Of a stretch of 20,600 bases of DNA, positions 1-8,499 are shown one piece after another. The DNA is taken from positions 988 to 21,587 of the forward strand of contig NQMI01000288.1 of assembly GCA_002270565.1 (NCBI GenBank). The letters run 5' to 3'. The DNA comes from Stenocarpella maydis (taxonomy: Eukaryota > Ascomycota > Sordariomycetes > Diaporthales > Diaporthaceae). Position 1 is the first letter of the stretch. Each line of letters begins with the position of its first letter. Under the pieces are notes generated by a model. The model was not told the DNA's origin. It ran no database searches and saw only the letters and a list, made by a program, of their open reading frames with translations. Position numbers and translations under genes: made by a program.

Positions 1-1780
1 AGTTGTGCTTGGTTTTCTCCCTTATGTGTTCCTTGCACTTATTGTAGACATATGATACCTAGGAGATGTTCTGATGCTTGCTATATATTAGGCACGTATG
101 TCCTGCATCTCCTAGTTTTCTGTATTCCTGAGTAGATCGTTTTATAGCCTCCTTGAAAGGCCTCCCTGTGATCATGACGGCTGTAATGTTAGTCCTTGGG
201 GCTAGAAGGGGCGCTTGTCCGAGGTAGTCTTGCGGTTCCTTCCATGGGGTTTGTGGCGCAAGTATAGCCTGAGGGGCAGGTTTCCCTTCTGCCCTATGGT
301 CCGTCTGCAGGAGCCCCTCCCTATTCCCTACTGCTAGGGTCCTTTCCTGCTTTCCTAAAGCATTTTTAGGGAACCACCTGGTGGCTTCCTTGTTACTGCG
401 GTGAGTGGCATAGCTGTTGTTGAAGTAGGCTGTCTAACTGAGTGATGCGTGTGTTATTCTGGGTTTCTGGGGATTCTTTATTGGAGGGATAGGCTGCTAT
501 TGTGCCTTGTCCTTCTGGTGTTTTTTGCATTGGGGTTTGGTGCATTGGGAGAAGTGTAGACTGTTGTGGAGGTCTTCCTTATTAGGGTTGTAAAAGTTGC
601 GTTCTTCCTCGGGGTCTTGGTCTGGATGTACTTGATACTGGTTGTATATGTTTGTCCTATAAATGCAGTATTTGTTTGTAAGTTCCCATTGCGGTTTGGA
701 CCTGGGTGGTCCTTGCGCATTGTGAGTGGCTATATTGGCTTGTTGGGTAGCTTTATTAGCTTGTTGGGTTCCCTCAGGTACTGACTTTTAGTCCCTATTT
801 TTCCTTAGAGCCCGGCATTCTGAGGCAAAGTATCCCATCTTGCTGCAGTTGTAATATTTAATGTTTTTCTTATTCTTGCGTTAGGCAACATCTAGTTCCA
901 TGGGTCTCGCATGCTATCCCTACTGGGTGCTTGGTTTCTGATACTTCTTTCTTGTGTTGGATTTATACTTATGGAATGTAGTCCGTTCAGAAGTTTATCC
1001 TTTCTTTTCCAAGCATCATTTATAGAGTCTGTTGTTAATCTGGATGGCTATTTCTATATAGTATAGAAAATCGTTGGGTTGGTTTATAACTTTGCTAAGT
1101 TTATCCTTTACTTTATCCTTTAATCTGCGGTAGAATATGAATTTCTTTGTGTTGTTGGTATAGTTGATTTTAGCATAAATTCGCTTGAATTCTGCTATAT
1201 AGTTGATTGCTAAATTGCGCTGTTTGCAATTCGCTAGGTCCCTTTCTGCCTGCTGTTCTTCATTTGGGTCCTGAAATAGGGACCTAAGGGCGTCCTTGTA
1301 GCCTTTATAACTGCTGAAAATCCGCTGCATTTCGAGCTTGCAGGCTTCAAATGATTCCACCTTAATAAAGTCAGTTAGGTAGGGTTTAAACTAAGCTAAA
1401 GCTTGTCCTTTAAGGAAAGAGGATGCATATATGACCCTTTTTCCGCTAGGCTGCGCATCTAGCCTATAGAAGTATTGGTAGGCCCTAACCTGCATTAGGT
1501 ATGCCTGAAGTTATCCAGCGGTTCCGTTGTAGGGGGCTGGGGTGTTGAGCTTGATATATTTCTTTGTTTGGATTGGGGTGTTAATAATGTTAGCTCCAGC
1601 TTGGAGAGTGGTGATCTCCTATTAAAGTTATTTGACTTCCACATTACGCTAAGCTTATCCTTCCATAAGGAGGCGCAACTGCCCAACCTTATTGGCTAGC
1701 TCCTGGACACGGGTATCCGTAGCCTCATTATTGGTAAGTTCGTCCAGCTCGTGGAGGAGGTTGTGGGTAGGGGTAGTCAT
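1..1780 (-). pseudogene. Ty3/Gypsy Gag polyprotein remnant (element G1), runs off the left edge
   Basis: Gag would form the virus-like particle and bind element RNA in the cytoplasm. Reading the minus strand from the ATG at 1780-1778 gives one frame that stays recognisable to position 1. An N-terminal coiled-coil-like stretch (HELDELTNNEATDTRVQELA) is followed by a Retrotrans_gag domain around 1560-1020, including PAPYNGTAG, FLKGQALA, then KVESFEACKLEMQRIF and RDLANCKQRNLAINYIAEF. A zinc knuckle lies at 815-856. The frame carries roughly a dozen stops, mostly TAA/TAG where Gln or Trp is expected, clustered at 1690-1610, so the copy is dead. The region is less AT-rich than the rest of the window, so RIP is milder here. 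The start is 84 nt inside the 5' LTR (1865-2326), the normal place for gag. The C-terminal part (814-1) is long and holds more Cys/His pairs (CTKPQCKKH, and a Cys/His cluster near 85-10). The family call is secure; the Gag/Pol boundary is not visible. Confidence 0.85.
815..856 (-). other. Gag CCHC zinc knuckle with two zinc ligands lost
   Basis: The minus-strand reading is YYNCSKMGYFASEC, in the exact spacing of a C-x2-C-x4-H-x4-C knuckle. The first Cys and the His are both Tyr. Each is one C-to-T step from the ligand codon (on the strand opposite the coding one for TGT to TAT, on the coding strand for CAC to TAC), as RIP would produce. The motif supports both the Gag call and the RIP diagnosis; it could no longer bind zinc. 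Confidence 0.85.
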
Positions 1781-1864
1781 TCTAGAGTCCGATATCGTGA
1801 AGGGTCTTCACGTGTAATATTGCTCAAAGTCCGCATAGCGATATATAAATAAGAGTCATTAAAA
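1781..1864 (-). other. 5' leader of Gypsy element G1
   Basis: This is the 84 nt stretch between the inner LTR edge and the Gag ATG, where a primer binding site is expected. On the minus strand the first bases after the LTR are TTTTAATGACTC. I see no TGG-initiated match typical of a tRNA 3' end, so priming may use a tRNA half, self-priming as in some fungal chromoviruses, or the site may be mutated. Confidence 0.5.
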
Positions 1865-2326
1865 TGTAATGATTAGAGGGTTTCCAAGTATCCTGAATCC
1901 GTAAGATTAAGGGTTTTATATTTGGAATACATTGTTAGGCGGTTATTAAGCAATATTGTTAACTGATAATAATTACTAGCTGTAAGGCTATCCAATACTG
2001 GGATTGAATACTTAGATTAATAACTGAAGAGTCTGTTCTATAAAAACTATCTACTATAGTAATAATTATATCCGTATATATGCTCCGACTCTTTAGTGGC
2101 TCGTCGGCTCGCACATTAAGCCCTCAAGCCCATACGCGAGGCTCGACACCTCATCCTACAAGCCGGCTCATATGGCTCGAAATCGAGCGTTGCGAGCCAG
2201 ACCCTAACCCTGATAAGGGTGCGTCACTGATTGGATCAGGCGAGGCACTCTTTTGGGGGTCCATTCCCCAACCTGCGGGGTTGTCTTCTGCGGTAGTCAG
2301 CCGCCAATGTGTGTGGGTTCATAACA
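1865..2326 (-). repeat. 5' LTR of Gypsy element G1 (462 bp)
   Basis: On the minus strand the repeat starts TGTTATGAAC and ends AATCATTACA, so it has TG...CA termini with a near-perfect short inverted repeat (TGTTATGA / TCATTACA). A second copy with the same ends and orientation lies at 13298-13741. The two align closely at both ends but diverge at 2097-2200, where this copy keeps a GC-rich block with repeated GGCTCG. Gag begins 84 nt inside it on the minus strand, making this the 5' LTR. The plus-strand ORF at 2080-2355 lies mostly within it and is not a gene. Confidence 0.85.
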
Positions 2327-2933
2327 CTTCCAAGCATCCAAATCTCAGTATTTAGTAGCTGCACAGAACCTATTTAGGTACCTAAATAGCTATCGACACC
2401 TTGCTATTAGGTATTCTGCTAGGGGTCTTAAAGACTCCCTATAGAGCTCTCTCCTAGAGCCTATAGGCTATTCTGATAGCGACTATGCTGGGGATAAGGC
2501 CTCCTCTAAATTAATATATGGGTATGTATTTACCCTAGGAGGAGGGCCTATTTCCTGGAAATCAAAGCGAGGAAGCACTATAGCGTTATTAACGCTAGAG
2601 GCTGAATTTATAGGGCTTATAGAGGCTACTCGGGAAATCTAGTGGCTTTGAGGGCTCTATATAGAACTGAATAGGCCTATTCCTAGGCTAACGATCCTCT
2701 ATGGAGATAATACGGGCGCTATCTCCACTGCTAAGGACCCTTTACACCATTAATGAACTAAGCATATGCTTCTTAGGTACTACTACCTATGTGCTGAAGT
2801 TTAGAAGGGGACCCTTGAAGTTAAATACCTTGAGACCAGTAAAATGGTAGCAGACGGGCTTACAAAAGCCCTTCCAGCACCTAAATTTCAGGTGTTTCTA
2901 GGCCTACTAGGTCTGGCAGAGTTAGTGGATTAG
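2327..2933 (+). pseudogene. Ty1/Copia Pol C-terminus: RT end and RNase H (element A)
   Basis: This would be the end of a Copia Pol polyprotein, whose RNase H removes the RNA strand during reverse transcription. The plus frame reads FQASKSQYLVAAQNLFRYL at once after the Gypsy LTR. It continues through GYSDSDYAGDKASSK, the Copia RNase H block with SIYGYVFTLGGGPISWKSKR-like sequence, TLEAEFIGL, LYGDNTGAIS, KYLETSKMVADGLTKALPAP and a final ELVD stop at 2931-2933. In-frame TAG/TAA/TGA codons near 2438, 2640, 2750 and 2800 mark it as dead. The N-terminal part is missing because the G1 LTR starts exactly at 2326, inside coding sequence; the rest should lie left of the window beyond G1. The lineage differs from Copia B. 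Confidence 0.88.
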
Positions 2934-3082
2934 AAGAGGGCTAATAGGGCCCTCTAGCTACTATTTCTTTAGTAGATAGATTTCTTTCTATAAGGGGGGC
3001 TTTTCTTTACTTGTATTTCTCTCTCCCGTTTCCATTTTAAGAGTAAGGGTTAAATGCTATAGGCCTATTAGGCCTATATCTT
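2694..3082 (+). repeat. First copy of a 389-bp tandem duplication (Copia A RNase H end plus 3' UTR)
   Basis: The stretch from ATCCTCTATGGAG to GGCCTATATCTT is repeated at 3084-3471, separated only by one N at 3083. By eye the two copies differ at 17 bases (16 transitions) and one indel in a G run. This copy has the T (mutated) state at most CpA and CpG sites. The layout suggests two overlapping but non-identical contig ends rather than a real tandem duplication. Confidence 0.9.
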
Positions 3083-3083
3083 N

Positions 3084-3471
3084 ATCCTCTATGGAGATAA
3101 TACGGGCGCTATCTCCACTGCTAAGGACCCTTCACACCATCAACGAACTAAGCATACGCTTCTTAGGTACCACTACCTACGTGCTGAAGTTCAGAAGGGG
3201 ACCCTCGAAGTTAAATACCTCGAGACCAGTAAAATGGTAGCAGACGGGCTTACAAAAGCCCTTCCAGCACCTAAATTTCAGGTGTTCCTAGGCCTATTAG
3301 GTCTAGCAGAGTTAGTGGATTAGAAGAGGGTTAATAGGGCCCTCTAGCCACTATTTCTTCAGTAGATAGATTTCTTTCTATAAGGGGGCTTTTCTTTACT
3401 TGTATTTCTCTCTCACGTTTCCGTTTTAAGAGTAAGGGTTAAATGCTATAGGCCTATTAGGCCTATATCTT
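3084..3471 (+). repeat. Second copy of the duplication, less mutated
   Basis: This is the 388-bp partner of 2694-3082. It repeats the last RNase H residues of Copia A (LYGDNTGAIS to ELVD, stop near 3320) and the same 3' UTR. It keeps C at sites such as CATCAACGAAC and CCTCGAAG, so its reading frame has fewer stops. It runs directly into the polypurine tract and 3' LTR, so this copy belongs with the downstream LTR. Confidence 0.9.
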
Positions 3472-3483
3472 CAATAGAAGGGG
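3472..3483 (+). other. Polypurine tract of Copia A
   Basis: CAATAGAAGGGG directly precedes the LTR start TGTTAAAC. A purine run at this position primes plus-strand DNA synthesis in LTR elements. It fixes the LTR at 3484-4077 as the 3' LTR of the plus-strand Copia A. Confidence 0.75.
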
Positions 3484-4077
3484 TGTTAAACCGAACCACT
3501 CAGCAGGGCATTGGCACTTCGTGCAAGGAGTTACCCTAGACTTTATACAAGCAGTTACCCTAGACTTCTTGCAAGGAGTTACCCTAGACTTGCGAGTCAG
3601 GCGATTTTCTCTAAGTATACCTAGTGCGTGCGCAACACAAGATAAGTTTGGTAGCCATAAGTCGATTATTTTAGTCTGCATTTGCACCTTAATTTAGACC
3701 TCTGCATTACCCTTATTTCTTACCCAAAAAGTATATAACTTAGTACATTAGATACCTTGATTTCTGAAGTTTATATGTACTTAATTTGGGCATTGCTAGG
3801 GCTATGGTTGGCTAGTTGCTTGGAACTAAAGATAGTATGTTGGAAGGGCGAATTTTCCGGCATTTGCAAATTTGCACCAGAGCCTATCGCAGCATGCCCG
3901 CGGGTGAGATGATGTCGGAGGGTATATAAGGAGGGCTTATAGAAGCCCAACTTAATTCAATACAAAGTTATTTAGACCATTATCAATTATTCCAATTCGC
4001 CTTAGAGCACCATACTGCGACCCTACCGAAACACACACACGCTGAACTGAATGCTATTTTATAGCACAAATTTCTCA
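3484..4077 (+). repeat. 3' LTR of Copia A (594 bp), inverted relative to 9781-10372
   Basis: It starts TGTTAAACCGAACC and ends near AAATTTCTCA. The whole length matches the reverse complement of 9781-10372. Inside are three roughly 24-bp repeats of GGAGTTACCCTAGACTT (about 3523-3591), a TATA-like GGTATATAAG at 3921-3930 and a GC-rich block at 3850-3910. Those parts look like a promoter region of an LTR. The short ORF at 3463-3687 falls in it and has no family features. Confidence 0.82.
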
Positions 4078-4724
4078 GATAAGCCAATAGTAAGAGTTAG
4101 TAGGTGTAGATAAGGTAGTAGTTAGGTTAAATAGGAATTATAGCAGATAGTAATAAATAGTATATTAGAGCCAACTTATTAATAAAATGCATAGTAGAGC
4201 GTGTAATATCCAATGCCGCTCTTGATAAGTATATAAAATATACGTTAAGCAGGAGTCAAGACTGCAAAATCTTGACCGGGGATGCTTAATATACACAACT
4301 AACAACTTAAGTGCCCATAGGATAGTAGTAACCCTTATTACCTAAACCCTCAGTACATAAGCACCACTATAAAAATCTTAGCTACAAGGTCTCGCCCTTA
4401 GGATAGATTTAAACCATATACTGGCCAACTATACAGCTCCTTAGGGTAAGATGCAGGTAACTAGTTGATAGGGATCTAAAGTTTTACTAGTTGTTAGTAC
4501 TGTATAATTTCTTTTTATATCTCAAGGTACTTATTAACTTCCATCCGGGGCTCAGGGTGCTAGGAAGTAGTAATTCTTCCTTTATATAGGGTAGCGTTGG
4601 TGTTGCGTTGGTGTATTACTAATTAAGTTGCGTTGGTTAGTCAATTGCTATTGAGTATGCTTTTGCTAGGCAAGTCAGCATATAGCTGTTCTTATATTTA
4701 GGTAGAGGAAGGGGTCATTACTAA
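4078..4724. other. AT-rich spacer between the Copia A 3' LTR and Copia B Pol
   Basis: No gene is visible. The part near 4540-4724 would be the 3' untranslated end of Copia B (minus strand) and has a TATA-like CTATATAAAGG (minus strand, near 4583-4593), which may be part of a decayed LTR. I could not find a copy of Copia B's own 3' LTR here. A nested hairpin lies at 4245-4289. Confidence 0.5.
4245..4289. other. Nested perfect hairpin
   Basis: The outer arms TTAAGCA (4245-4251) and TGCTTAA (4283-4289) and the inner arms GTCAAGA (4255-4261) and TCTTGAC (4270-4276) are each perfect 7-bp inverted repeats. They are separated by a small internal loop and an 8-nt apical loop. No tRNA cloverleaf or terminator context is apparent. 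It may be a transposon-end structure or chance in repetitive DNA. Confidence 0.55.
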
Positions 4725-5170
4725 CTAGCTACAGTCTACATATTCTTCTACCTTAATAATGAGAGTATTATTATTAATAAGGCATTCTAGCGCCTTATTT
4801 AGTATACTCTTTGTAAAGGCATCTACTAGGTTATAGTCCCCAGTAATCCACCAGATCTTATGGATCTTATACTTCTTATATAACTGCCTTAATGCTATTA
4901 TATTAATCATTAGATATTTCTCTTTTATTATCCCTAGCTTAACCAGACACTTATATAACGAGTATGAGTCTGTATAGATGATGAGAGGGATCTCTAGTAA
5001 ACTCAGGTGTTTGATAATCTAGCGTAAAGTAGCTAATATTACAATCCTTATATTAAAGCTATTAACTATACTGTTAATCTTGGAAGCAAGTATGCTACAT
5101 GTAACCTTTTTATACTTTATTAACAACTAATGGAGGATATTTCCGGTAATTTTCTATATAGATGGTTGCT
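4725..5170 (-). pseudogene. Copia B RNase H and Pol C-terminus
   Basis: The minus frame reads IYTDSYSLYKCLVKLG near 4970-4925, containing the RNase H Asp of the (T/A)DS motif. It continues MINIIALRQLYKKYKIHKI, WWITGDYNLVDAFTKSILNK and ends EEYVDCS at the stop 4725-4727. A basic helix, then W-x-x-G-x-x-N-x-x-D-A-x-T-K near the end, is the usual C-terminal signature of this fungal Copia lineage. It is unlike the KYLETSKMVADGLTK end of Copia A, so A and B are separate families. Confidence 0.82.
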
Positions 5171-5459
5171 TGATTTGCTTTTCATTTACTAGGGCAATTA
5201 TATAGCTAATTTAGGAACTAAGGTCCTTGTTATTAGCAAAAGACCCATTCATAAAGATCATCAACTTAGCTACCGTAAGGTCCAGAAGAATATAGTTAAG
5301 GCCACAATCAAGGTGGTCTGCTTGCCACTTTAGCTGCCTATTTAACTTAGCATAGTCCTCTTCTTTGGGGTCTTGAATTTATACCGCAATAGAGAGGTTA
5401 AATGCTGCTTCTAGATAGTAAATAGAAGCTAAATATACTCCTTATATACGTTATTCCAT

Positions 5460-6500
5460 ATACTGTTAAATGTAATCTATAGCTATATAGTTAATTGGCT
5501 GTATCTTTACCCCTTGGCCCTTCTGTTTGAGATGCATAATGCTATTGTATAACATTATGATCTTTATGCTATTGAAGTCTAGTGATCTCTTAAGGGTTAA
5601 TCTATCCTTTGGCTTATAGCAGATCTCCTCCTTCTTAATCTTTTGCTTCTTAAGTTCTAAGAAAGCTGGGGTATAGAGGGTAAGAGTATCATTAGTCTGC
5701 ATAGCAGTAATACTAAAGATGTCCTTACTGCCCTTGCTACTGTAGTCAGCTATCAGGAGGCACGGGTCATATGCAGATACAATCATCCCCAGCTTCTTGA
5801 TATGGTGTTTATAGTATATAGCCCACTAGTGTATGCTAGCTTTAGTAATACTATATAGAGGCTTAATTACCCTCATGATTGTGCCAGCCGGGTATTTACC
5901 CCTTATTTTAGGAGGAAGGTAGTATAAGATGGGCCTCTTAAGTGTAGATTTTGACTGTAAATAGGCCTGGGTAATATTATGGAGTTTAAGATATAGTCCC
6001 TTAGTTATTAAAGAAGGCATAAGGGCAAGAAGGAGTTAATAACTTGCATATTATACCATTAGTAATTATATAAGGATCTTATGTTTTATAAGATCTCTAA
6101 AGCTAGCTATAATTAGGCAGGACTTCTTATATAGCTTCTTAGTTTTGCCCTTAATCTCCTTAATAATGTAAGATTTAAAGATCTATATTTCTCTATATTT
6201 TCTCTTATTAAATTACTCAAACCGGAATACTCCTTAGCCAATTAGCTTGAATACTTCCCTATTATCTGACTCCTTAAAGGGGTCGCTTAGGGTGGTAATA
6301 ATACTATCCTAGTGAAGCTTCAGAATAAGTTTATAGTTCTCAATCTTATATTAGGTAAGAAATACATAAGCAACAATCTTATCTTCTACCTTATTATTAT
6401 CATTATTAGCAGCAGGGTTATTATTATTATTATTTATAGTAATAACCGCCTTCTGCTTGCTCTTGGTTCCCCGTGGCCATCCTTATCATTAAGGGACTAC
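5460..6500 (-). pseudogene. Copia B reverse transcriptase region
   Basis: RT (RVT_2 type) copies element RNA to DNA. The minus frame shows KGLYLKLHNITQAYLQSKST, RPILYYLPPKIRGKYPAGTI and RVIKPLYSITKAS at 5826-6020. Next come KLGMIVSAYDPCLL and, at 5689-5700, QTND in AMQTNDTLTLYTPAF. The second motif sits where other Copia RTs have YVDD; this lineage appears to use QTDD, with the first Asp here changed to Asn by G-to-A. The segment ends LKQKGQGVKIQ near 5510. N-terminally, 6480-6380 is an Asn-rich linker from TAA/AAT repeats. Stops are scattered, so it is inactive. Confidence 0.8.
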
Positions 6501-6699
6501 TAGGTCAGGGATAGCCAATATAGGGTCTATCTTGAAGCATACTGGCTCCTCAGGGATATTATTAGGGTTTAGCAAATCAATAGGTCCTTCTTCATCCTAA
6601 TAGTATAGCTATATAAGGGTTAATTAGAAAACAACTGGTCCATTTGGTAGGTTAATTATTATATTATAGTTGTTAATAAAGAGCAGTTTATATAGGCCT

Positions 6700-7660
6700 T
6701 ACTACCCAGTTTTTTTCACTATATGTATACTTTACTTTAGAATGGAAGGCTTAAAATTCCTAATATATCTAAGCTATTCCTTATATATAATGCTTTATCA
6801 ATTTTACATACTGCATTAATTCTCCTAATCTCCTTTATCACCTTCTATACCGCCTTAGCTCTCCTTAGAGTAGATAGCATAGGGGCAGAGTCTTCCATCA
6901 TATATGAGTATACTCTAAACACTAGGAGAGTTAGCATAAGGCCATTCAGGCCAACCATATTATTAATTACTATAAAGCTTATCTATAGTACAGCTTCCTT
7001 AGTAAACATAGTTAATAACTTAGTATATAAGATATTGAAAGCCCTATATAAATGAGTATAATATCACTCTACTTTACTAATTAACTAATATGCTTCTATA
7101 GGTATCTATTTATATATAATCCCTATAATACATGCTATACTCTTGAACTTACTAGAAGCAAAGTTAGTCCCTGCATCAGATATAAGGCAGTCTAGGGGAC
7201 CTATATATATATTAATCCAGCAACTTCATAAGGCTTCCTATATATCTTTAATAAAAAGAAAAAGTAAGAATCATCTAGCTTGGAAGGAAATAGCTAAGTT
7301 AATAATATATAGTATAGGAAAGCCTATTAAGTATATTACATCTATAACAACCTCATAGTTATAGTTAATATTATTATAAAGGTTAAACTTGAATCTTTAG
7401 GGCATAGGAGAGTACATTTAGTAGTAATAATAGAACTTAGTAATAGCCTTTAATGCTAAGGAATTAATATTATAGCCCGCGCCTATTAACAGCTGAAAAA
7501 GATAATCAATAGATAGGTGCCCAAATCATCTATATAGCCGCTATAGTTTAACTTCTATAAGGAAGAGAATAAGGGCGTTATTATCCTTATTAATATTTAT
7601 AAGGGACCATAAGTATCCCTACTTGTAAGTAATAAGAAATATCTTCTCATACTACTAATT
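6700..7660 (-). pseudogene. Copia B integrase region
   Basis: Integrase would insert the cDNA into the genome. The GAG-pre-integrase block near 7560-7490 reads FGHLSIDYLFQLLIGAG. The HHCC zinc region near 7430 has lost Cys to Tyr (YYYY-stop-MYSPMP). In the catalytic core, EVVIDVIYLIGFPILY holds the first Asp and LISDAGTNFASSKFK (7160-7195) the second. IPIEAY and a VE near 7080 give the conserved E region, followed by NNMVGLNGLMLTLLVFRVY and MMEDSAPMLSTLRRAKAV near 6960-6850. Order and spacing match fungal Copia integrases well. The plus ORF at 7143-7358 is a shadow. Confidence 0.78.
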
Positions 7661-7689
7661 TAGCTTATATTATATAACTTTATTGGTTG

Positions 7690-8260
7690 TATTTCACACA
7701 AAGAGTAAGTATATATTTATATCTTGCATATATAAGAGGAAGGGGATTGCTATCTTTATTATGTAGAATATTAAGTTGCTAGCTGCTATATTAACTATAG
7801 TTGCTCCTATTAACTATAGTAGTTTTCCTGGTCTAAAGCAAACTGATGCTTCTCTTATGCAAGACTTATTAAGAGTAATAGGTAATAGTTGCTATAGAGC
7901 AGTGTATTGGTTGTACCCGGCAGTGGAATAGTTGGCTGTACTGGTATCCAGGAGGATCCCCTGGAAGCACTGGTGCAAGTAGTTATCTATTATAAAGACT
8001 TCCTTAATATCACCGGCTTCCTTATCAGCTTTATTATTACCATTACCAACATTATTCTCATCAGTTATAGAGCTAGGGCCATTCTAGTTCTCCTCATTAT
8101 TATTAATACTAAAGGTATAAAGGAAAGCTTAGTCTACCAGCCACGTGTAGTTTTCTCAGGCTTTAATATTGCTAATAAATATGCTGGTGCTCTCCTGGTT
8201 ATTGCCCTCATAGTTAATGCCCTTATAGTTAATAAGGAATGTATAAAATTCATTATCTAA
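7690..8260 (-). pseudogene. Copia B aspartic protease region
   Basis: The polyprotein would be cut by this domain. The minus frame reads GILLDTSTANYSTAGYNQY, with the catalytic triplet Asp-Thr-Ser at 7940-7948 (D-T-G or D-T-S in the family). It continues LLPITLNKSCIREASVCF and, near 7760-7700, PFLLYMQDINIYLL, the conserved element after the protease that precedes the integrase. Stops interrupt it. The plus-strand ORF at 7907-8260 is the antisense shadow of this region. Upstream sequence (8050-8260) is duplicated across the N at 8278. Confidence 0.75.
8051..8260 (-). repeat. Stretch duplicated across the N at 8278 (first version)
   Basis: The sequence from about 8051 to 8260 (for example AATACTAAAGGTATAAAGG, and the ATAGTTAATGCCCTTATAG near its end) recurs at 8281-8483 with substitutions, mostly transitions. 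Only a short linker and an N lie between. This mirrors the 2694/3084 case and points to overlapping contig ends carrying different copies of Copia B. Confidence 0.8.
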
Positions 8261-8280
8261 AGGGGTTAGTCTATAGCNAT

Positions 8281-8483
8281 TCCCACTAGTTATAGGGCCG
8301 GGGTTGTTCTAATCCTCCTTATTATTATTAATACTAAAAGTATAAAGGAAGGCTTAATCTACTAACTATATATAGTTTTCGCGGCTTTTAGTACTACTAA
8401 TAAATATACTAATGCTTTCTTAATTATTGCTCTTATAGTTAATGCCCTTATAGTTAATAAGAAATAAGTAGAATTCCTTATCT
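8281..8483 (-). repeat. Second version of the stretch duplicated across the N
   Basis: This is the partner of 8051-8260. It is more AT-rich (for example CTAACTATATATAG against CCAGCCACGTGTAG), so it is the more RIP-mutated copy. It reads into the Gag side of Copia B (zinc motif near 8560). Confidence 0.8.
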
Positions 8484-8499
8484 AAGCTACCATATATAT

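Noticed and set aside
478..784. Two short ORFs on opposite strands (478-720 minus and 566-784 plus)
   Set aside because: Both overlap the Gypsy Gag frame in other frames and lack family features.
2080..2355. 91-codon plus-strand ORF with Ser/Pro-rich product
   Set aside because: It spans LTR 1865-2326 and continues into Copia A in the wrong frame; the matching LTR at 13298 has no such frame.
7907..8260. 117-codon plus-strand ORF starting MVVPGSGIVG
   Set aside because: It is antisense to the Copia B protease region, whose minus frame carries the DTS motif and family-specific order.
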